64,000 nucleotides of DNA, from positions 1-64,000 of the forward strand of contig JABYQR010000090.1 of the NCBI GenBank assembly GCA_022592445.1, in the 5' to 3' direction. Numbering within the stretch: position 1 is the first letter of the stretch; every line of letters starts with the position of its first letter. The notes below the pieces were generated by a model, which made no database searches, was not told the origin of the DNA, and saw only the letters and a list, made by a program, of their open reading frames with translations. The stretch is from Cytidiella melzeri (taxonomy: Eukaryota; Basidiomycota; Agaricomycetes; Polyporales; Irpicaceae). Positions 57,358 through 64,000 of the stretch are shown here, piece after piece. A program made the translations under genes and the position numbers.

Positions 57358-58855
57358 TCAAGCACTGAGCGACGTTGCAATCGCATGTGCGAGAATGCTG
57401 CAACAGAGCGACAAAATCAGTAAACGCCTCGCGATGGCAGGGAAACATTTTTTCTGTCCGCTCACCTGTGCACGGTAAAGAGCGGATGTAGAGTGTTCAA
57501 CCAGCTGTGAAAGCGATACCATCAGATTTGTTTATTTGCATCTCGGAATTGAGGGCATGAAGACGGAGCTAATTGGGTCCATAGAAGGGAGATGATCCAC
57601 TCACAAGTAGCTGGAGACCGGCGCACAAGGCGCGATCTGCGTGGTCATATCCGGCGTGCCATTCTGATATGCATCACAGAAGCCTGTGGCATTTACGAAA
57701 CCCAACGTGTTCGCGTTGTCCAAGAGCGTGTTGAATATGGGCCTTGTGTCGAAAACGGTCACTTGATCTAGGTCACGGTGCTTCGCTTGGAAGGATTTGA
57801 CGCTTGAGGAGAGTTGTGCATTGTAGTCGTCCAAGGCTGCCGAAATTTTGGACACAGCGTTGTTACCTTGTTCTATAATCAGCGGTGCGCGATTGGTCGG
57901 CGGTACTGTGAGGAACATGAATGACCGCGCTCCGCTGGTGTAGAGCTTCTCGACCTTTCGATGGGGTGAATATGGGCTGCATATGAACAGGACGTATGAG
58001 ACTTACCTGGTTGAACAAGGTGTTCATGAGCGTCGTGTGAAACTGGTGTTGTTGGACTGATGAAGAGATGTTGGACTGTGCAAGGTAGCCGTAAGTGTGA
58101 TGCTAGTTCAGATACACTAAATGGCGTACCCATGCGTACGAATTTCCCTTTGGACGGTTTCACAGCATCAATAATATCAAACGGGACGATTTGAAGGAGA
58201 GATGGGCATACCACGTCGTTGATGCCGATCCAGAAGGCGAAAAGACTGTTCGAACTGTTCCATTGCGCTCCTACCGGCTTAGAGGATAAGAACTGCTCGA
58301 ATTGCGAGACTTGGTCGACGATTGATCTGCGGTTGTAAATGACTAAGGCTGACGTACTGTCGTATGGTGAAACTCACAAGACAGTAGGTAGATATGGCTG
58401 AACAAGGTTAGAGTCGATGGTCGCTCCCCCAGAAGCAAGATTGAACACCTATGATGGTTTCGCACCGCTTCAGTTATGTCCGCTCAAACAGACGGGCACG
58501 AATACAGACTTTGGTATTGGTTGTATTGAATGTGCCGCCTGATAATTTGCCATTCAGCGCGAGTTTTGGTATAGTATTCAAGCACCTTACTGAGCGATTG
58601 AACCCAGTTTGGTCCGTTAGATGAGGTCTATAATTTCGCCATATTAATCAGTACCGAGATGTATGGAGCTCCGGAAAGAAATTAATGTACAAAACCGGGA
58701 ACGGGTGAATTGACTCCTGCGGTTATGTTGAAGCCATCTGTTGTATACGAATCGCCAAAAGTGAACAGGAATTTAGTCGTTCCCCATGTCAGCTTGCTGG
58801 AGACTGCAGTAGCTGCCAAAAGAGCGCTCCAAAGACTCCGGACGGGGACAACCAT
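57358..58855 (-). CDS. Secreted GDSL/SGNH esterase, CE16 acetylesterase-like
   Basis: Nine exons (58691-58855, 58591-58627, 58510-58538, 58378-58448, 58212-58326, 58007-58102, 57605-57954, 57466-57504, 57358-57397) give 942 nt, 313 aa. Start MVVPVRSLWSALLAATAVSS is a signal peptide. SGNH blocks: FTFGDSYTTDGFN (Ser36), VFNLASGGATIDSNLVQPYL with the Gly of block II, FWIGINDV (Asn137), and WLNTLHPLF (His294). The layout fits CE16, which removes acetyl groups from hemicellulose-derived oligosaccharides outside the cell. The residue three before the His, normally Asp, is Asn here. Several Asn-x-Ser/Thr sites (NITAG, NSSNS, NISSS, NATG) suggest glycosylation. Exons as short as 29 and 37 nt occur. 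Confidence 0.9.
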
Positions 58856-59740
58856 GGTCTACGCTGCCGGTAGTAAGCGACGTCGCCTGAGATGAGAAAT
58901 AACGGCCATAATCTCCTTGGTAGTCTTATAGTCGTTGCATAGATGCTCGACGTTGGGAGTCGGCCGATTAACAGCCGCGGAATCGCCGTGCTTCATCGTC
59001 TGCTGATGGTACCGAGGAGCCTCGATACTATTCAGTATGAAGAGATGCACATAGTAAAACACAGTCATATGGCTGGTGACCGACGGGTATTCTGTATATA
59101 CAAGGTCAGGCAGTCTGGAAGAACCACACATGCGGAGGCTGTTAATCATGAGAACTACTCACCTCACAGCCAACTGCTTCATCGTGCGACAGAGAAGTCA
59201 GACTTTTTCACCCTGTGATACGTTCGCAACCAGTCGTGAGTATCGAAAGTAACATCCATTGGAATCTGGGGCTCGTATGGGCCTGGCAGCAGGAGAGTCC
59301 GCCATGCATGACTCAATTGCATGTGTTGCAGCTCGCAACTTTCAGCCACCGACAATTCAAGTCGCACTAAATATCTTTCCTACTACTCGAAATTACGTGT
59401 CAACTTGGTGATTGAAGTAGGCATAGCAAACGGCTTACCAAAGCTGCATGACTACGAATGTACATAAAGTACGCAAGTTAGTACTCTGTGGGTACTTGAC
59501 TGCGATCTGCTCTGGCCAGTTACGGCCACGACGTTGATCGTCTTTAAAAGGCTGAGTGACAGGCGTCTAGGCGTCATAAATGCGGGCTTTCATTACGTGA
59601 TTGCTTATCCATCTTTACATTTGCACTGGGAAATTGACGTGATAAGCTAAAAATAAGTGACCCGGTAAGTAATGCTTGTTACGAATCGGTATAACGGCTT
59701 GTCGTAAGACCAGCAACAGTGTCATTTGAACTCGACACTC
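58856..59740. promoter_or_regulatory. Divergent promoter region CE16 / AP-2 mu
   Basis: These 885 bp lie between divergent start codons. No coding frame above about 96 codons and no element that I can assign. Confidence 0.4.
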
Positions 59741-61580
59741 ATGATTTCAGTTCGTTCACCCAGTGCCTCTCGATGCTACTTCAACTGACAAGAATGTCTC
59801 ACTAGGCGTTCTTCATTTTCAATCAGAAAGGAGAGGTACATGGACTCGTCTTTGGTAGACTCCGGCCTTCAATTCATACATGATGCTAGGTCCTCATCTC
59901 GAGGCTGTATCGAACAGACCTCAAGTGCGTAATCTTTATTCGCTTGCACTGAAATCGCTCACGGTTAACTTCGTAGACGCTCCATTGCTGATGTCTTCCG
60001 TATTCAAGTGGTCTCAAATAGCGACGTGCGATCGCCTATAGTCACCCTTGGGTCGACCAGCTTCTTCCATGTCAGGATCAACAACCTCTACATTGTGGCA
60101 GTCACAAAGTATGTTTTCGATCAATTAAGTCGGTTTGGAGTCGATTACATGTTCTCCTAGGTGTAACGCCAATGCTGCACTGGTATTTGAATACTGCTAC
60201 CGCTTCATCTCCATCGCCAAGTCTTATTTCGGCAAGGTGGACGAAGAGGCAGTGAAGAACAATTTCGTGTTGATATATGAGCTGATTGACGGTGGGCTAG
60301 ATTTCTTGATGCTATTGCCCCTGTTACTGATGCACTATACTATGTCAGAAATAAACGACTTTGGCTATCCGCAGAATAGTGAAACGGATACTCTGAAAAC
60401 ATACATCACAACAGAGAGCATCATGTCAACGGCGACGGCAATTGTATGTAGCGTCTTGCTGTCCGTATTGTTCCAATCTAATGTTCGTGGACTTCTAGGA
60501 GGAATCCTCAAAGATTACAAGTCAGGCTACTGGTGCTACAAGCTGGCGACGCGCCGATGTCAAATACAAGAAGAACGAGGCGTTTGTTGATGTGGTTGAG
60601 ACCGTGAACTTGAGCATGAGTGCCAAAGGTCAGTTCTCATCAATTTAATGTCGCCTTCCGAGCTATCTTACGGAGACCTTCTTTCAGGCACGGTTCTACG
60701 CGCTGATGTAGACGGTCACATTCTTATGAGGGCTTACTTATCTGGCACTCCGGAATGCAAGTTCGGCCTGAACGACAAACTCGTCATAGACAAGAGCGAG
60801 CACGGGACAAGCGATGCCGTCGAACTAGACGACTGTCGGTTTCATCAATGCGTGCGTCTGGACGAGTTTGATTCGACAAGAACCATCAGTTTCATCCCTC
60901 CTGACGGTGAATTTGAACTAATGAAGTAAGTGCGTACCAGCCATGCAATTGGCGTCTTTTGAACAGCAATCGCATTTCTCCTCAGGTATCGGTCCACTTC
61001 AAACGTGAAGCTACCGCTGCGCGTGATTCCGACTGTCAATGAAATCGGAACAACACAGGTGTCATATGTTGTGACTGTCAAGACGAATTTCAGTAACAAG
61101 CTCTCCGCCACAAACGTGGTCATCCGGATCCCGACGCCGTTGAATACAACGAATGTCGATTGTAAGGTGCCCAGCGGCAAGGCGAAGTACGTACCTGCCG
61201 AAAACGTCGTAGTGTGGAAGTAGGTTGTCACTCCGTCCATCGCATTTGATTGATCCACTTATAGGATGACTCACCCGCAGAATCCCACGCATACAAGGAG
61301 GCACTGAGGCGACCTTTTCTGGGAATGCACAGCTTACAAGCACAACCACACGACAAGTCTGGGCGAGGCCACCCATCGACGTCGACTTCCAGGTGCTAAT
61401 GTTCACTGCTTCCGGCCTTATTGTACGCTTCTTGAAAGTATTTGAAAAGAGCGACTACCATAGCATCAAGTGGGTGAGATACCTTACGAAGGCTAGTGGG
61501 TCGTACCAGATCAGGGTCAGCTTCATCGCAACCTCTTTCATGTTTCGCAACTTACAATGGCGTTTCCCTCGTAGTTCTAA
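59741..61580 (+). CDS. APM4: AP-2 clathrin adaptor complex subunit mu
   Basis: Eleven exons (59741-59749, 59806-59835, 59890-59924, 59977-60108, 60161-60291, 60349-60443, 60514-60628, 60688-60925, 60986-61219, 61281-61515, 61575-61580) give 1260 nt, 419 aa. The AP-2 mu chain selects cargo for endocytosis at the plasma membrane. The first exon codes only Met-Ile-Ser and the last only Phe plus stop. Marks: [41 protein letters not shown] (in part), [64 protein letters not shown] and [22 protein letters not shown] and FGYPQ are typical of mu2. The acceptor at 60513 gives an extra Ile but keeps frame. Confidence 0.96.
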
Positions 61581-61866
61581 GACGAGCAGACCCGTAGTCG
61601 AGTTCGTTATCGGAAGCATCGGAATGTACGGTACATCTTTACATAGTAATCAGGACTATTTCGTCGCTCTGGTGCGCAGCACCTGTTGTCACCATCATTC
61701 TTCGTCTACAGCACCTGCGAGGGTTATGATCCGCAAATTTGGGAAGCCGGCTTGCGCGAGTTTGATATCCGTACAGATAATCGAAAGGCATGATGATTTG
61801 GTGGGTTCGCCCTCGGGCGTCTGGTTTCGTCACCCACGCGGCCTGTACCCTCTCACCGCAACCACC

Positions 61867-62409
61867 ATGACTGTCACCGAGTTTGCAACCATTGGGATTC
61901 TACCACCTAACACCAACCGCTCTCCCTCTGTGCAAGCCTTCTTCCAAAAAGTAGCCCAGTTACAATGTGCTGCGTCTGGCCATCCTGTGCTCTTCTTTGA
62001 AGACGCAGCCGATCCCGCCTCTGTATATATATTAGCAGGCTGGCCGGACCCAGACACACATCACAAGTGGATTCAAGGCGAAGGGAACAAAGAATTGCTT
62101 GCGGAGATGTTGTCGCAGACGGAGGTAAAGGGGATGGTCCACCTCCAGATCAACTTCGCAGATTTCCCTACGGACGTCACGAAGGTTCGCCTAGCCAGAT
62201 ACTCGAGCCAGACTCTGCCACCAATTGCGGCGGAAGCTATTGATTCTGGCCCGGTCACATGGAAGGGGGCTGGTAGGTGTGTAGAGAGCAACGGAAGTGA
62301 AATCTATCGTCTCCAGGCTCTGAGGTCCAGCGGGGAACTTGGGGAGGGCCCAGAGGGTGGCACCGACGATGACACTACAGTCATTGAGATGATACGTCTT
62401 TTATGGTGA
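61867..62409 (+). CDS. ABM-like dimeric alpha/beta-barrel protein
   Basis: A single exon of 180 aa, start at 61867 (MTVTEFATIGILPPNTNRS); the frame is open upstream but without likeness. The first 110 residues have the antibiotic-biosynthesis-monooxygenase-like pattern: beta strand TEFATIGIL, helix VQAFFQKVAQLQ, strands PVLFFEDAADPASVYILAGW, helix THHKWIQGEGNKELLAEM and strand KGMVHLQINF. Such proteins are often stress-related or oxygenase-like dimers; the catalytic role is not readable here. The C-terminal 60 residues look disordered. It lies 286 bp downstream of APM4 on the same strand. Confidence 0.7.
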   Translation: MTVTEFATIGILPPNTNRSPSVQAFFQKVAQLQCAASGHPVLFFEDAADPASVYILAGWPDPDTHHKWIQGEGNKELLAEMLSQTEVKGMVHLQINFADFPTDVTKVRLARYSSQTLPPIAAEAIDSGPVTWKGAGRCVESNGSEIYRLQALRSSGELGEGPEGGTDDDTTVIEMIRLLW

Positions 62410-62660
62410 TTGATGTTTAAAGTATGGAAGAGAGCTGTGTCGAGTTTGCAAGTTTCTGCACCATGTCGTATGCGTCTCTCTCCATATTAGACTTAAACAC
62501 ATTCCTAATCAGGAGGACCTCAGTTAATTCAAACTCCGTCCTACTGCATTGTGGCGTCTGTGGATTTCTCCCAACACTCTGTACACGCTCTTAATGCTCG
62601 ACGGCCTGGTCATTTTCCCTCTACGAGCTAAGCCACAACCACAAATCTCCACAACACAAC

Positions 62661-64000
62661 ATGACCTCGACTCTACCAAAAAAACCGCGCTCGGAAGTCA
62701 CAGCTGGTCGTTCTATCACTCCGGTAACGAGAAAGGTAGAGGGCCCTTCAGAGAACAGCCGCAGGGCGCGACGCAGACGTGCTAAAGAAGCGCAAGGCAC
62801 AGAGAATGGATTGTCACCTCTTGATGGTGCTGAGAATGCGGAGGCCGGCTCAAGTCAGTTGTCAGGCGGGACAACTAGTGCAGCAGGATTTGGCGAGGAG
62901 GATTTCATACGGTTCGAATTCTCCGATGCGGAGGAGGAGATGCCGTCAGAAGATGGCGAGGTTGAGGAACGGAGAAAGGACACTCGTTCAAGCGATAAGG
63001 GGAAGGGGAAGGCACGAGAATATGAGAATGGCCGTCGAAAGAGAAAGTCCGACGAAATTGACTACGACGATGGATATGCGAACAAGAAGGAACGGATGGA
63101 CGCAAACTCTCGACGCGCACCTTGGGTAGCGGATGTGGACTGGGAGAACTGTCGCAATGTAGCTGAAATGTGCGTTATTCGCTGGTGTGCCGAATGTCCA
63201 TGCGTTGATTCTGACGCTCACAGACAGGTTACACCGCGAAGTCGACGCCTTTGTGAAGTATATGTCGCCGTCTCCTGTAGAGGATGACGTTCGATCTCTG
63301 ATAGTCAAGTCGATATCCAATGCCGTCAACAAGGCTTACCCGGATGCGAAAGTGTTACCCTTTGGTAGTTACCAGACGAAGCTATACTTGCCATTAGGGT
63401 GAGTGTCCGTTGCCCTGTGTATCGGTCTTACCACACTCATAACACAAACTCAGTGATATAGATCTTGTTATTGAGTCAATATCTATGGCGCACAGCAAAA
63501 ATTCCGCCGTACTACAGTCGCTAGCAAACACGATGAAGAGGGCCGGAATCACCGACAAAGTAACTATCATAGCCAAAGCTAAGGTTCCGATAATCAAGTT
63601 CGTCACACGCCACGGACGCTTTTCGGTCGACATCAGTATCAATCAGACCAATGGCGTAAAGGCTGGTAACATGATCAACCGTTTCCTCAAGGAGCTCCCT
63701 GCATTGCGCGGACTCGTTCTCGTCACAAAGGCATTCTTGAGCCAACGCAAGATGAATGAGGTATACACCGGCGGTCTAGGCAGCTACAGCATTGTATGTC
63801 TAGCGATCAGTTTCCTACAACAACATCCCAAGATTCGGCGCGGCGAGATAGACCCGTCAAAGAACCTCGGTGTCCTTATGATGGACTTCTTCGACCTGTA
63901 CGGGAACTACTTCCGTTATGACGAAGTCGGAATCTCCGTACGAGATGGCGGATTTTACTACAAGAAGCAACAGCGCGGTTGGTTCGATTATAAGGCACCA
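62661..64000 (+). CDS. Non-canonical poly(A) polymerase, Trf4/5 (Cid14) type, partial
   Basis: Exons 62661-63169, 63228-63398 and 63454 to the window end; the C-terminus is cut off. The enzyme adds short poly(A) tails to aberrant nuclear RNAs for exosome decay (TRAMP complex). A charged N-terminus (ARRRRAKEA, EEDFIRFEFSDAEEEMP, RRKRKSDEIDYDDGY) leads into the nucleotidyltransferase domain: WENCRNVAEMLHREVDAF, LPFGSYQTKLYLPLGDIDLV with the metal-binding Asp pair in a GS...DID context, and the third Asp in FSVDISIN. The central domain starts with LVLVTKAFLSQRKMNEVYTG (in part), GGLGSYSIVCLAISFLQ and FFDLYGNYF. This is the Trf4/Papd5 order. Confidence 0.94.

Overview
The window reads as nuclear DNA of a filamentous basidiomycete, most likely a wood-decay type Agaricomycete. 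Genes are dense and split by many introns of about 46-70 nt with GTRNGT donors and CTRAY-like branch sites. The gene set is fungal: Zn2Cys6 regulators, the ERMES subunit Mdm12, Mrp51, a Cdc4-like F-box/WD40 protein, a CE16 acetylesterase and a Golgi apyrase. I assigned exons by reading frame and splice signals, checking for each spliced gene that exon lengths add up to a whole number of codons. The species cannot be named from the sequence alone.

Layout. 1-1.9 kb: AT-richer sequence without a recognisable gene, with a ~150 bp tandem duplication. 1.9-2.35 kb: a small secreted protein gene (-). 2.56-7.77 kb: a Ty1/copia LTR retrotransposon with perfect 5-bp target duplication and two 232-bp LTRs, but a broken pol. 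8.1-10.7 kb: a spliced fragment of an unknown gene and a Cys-rich protein. 11.6-21.3 kb: housekeeping block with Scd6/Lsm14 (-), Pgs1 (+), D-aminoacyl-tRNA deacylase (-), PPIL1-type cyclophilin (+), an unknown short gene (+) and the Cdc4-like protein (-). 21.3-27.9 kb: gene-poor stretch with broken ORFs only. 27.9-35.9 kb: a Zn2Cys6 regulator (+), a Ser-rich surface protein (+) and a twin WWPA-motif putative chromatin protein (+). 36.7-51.6 kb: dense housekeeping block with Ynd1-like apyrase (-), Elp3 (+), Mdm12 (-), nucleotide-sugar transporter (-), Mrp51 (+), HYPK (-) and Upf1 (+). 52.1-53.7 kb: a second Zn2Cys6 regulator (-). 53.7-57.4 kb: gene-poor with relics. 57.4-64 kb: CE16 esterase (-), AP-2 mu (+), an ABM-like protein (+) and a Trf4/5-type poly(A) polymerase (+) that runs off the end.

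Functional themes. The conserved genes serve RNA quality control and translation (Upf1, Scd6, Trf4/5, Elp3, DTD, Mrp51, HYPK), mitochondrial lipid and ER-contact biology (Pgs1, Mdm12), and the secretory and endocytic pathway (apyrase, nucleotide-sugar transporter, AP-2 mu). Many are arranged head to head over 160-300 bp, so shared promoters are likely.

The most unusual signals are: two long introns of SCD6 that share a ~78-bp related core (introner-like); three GC-AG introns, two of them in ELP3; an in-frame 51-nt intron inside the copia pol; CpG-context decay that explains nearly all LTR differences and two pol-inactivating changes; half-tRNA-iMet priming of the copia element; and a putative chromatin gene whose eight introns are all phase 0.
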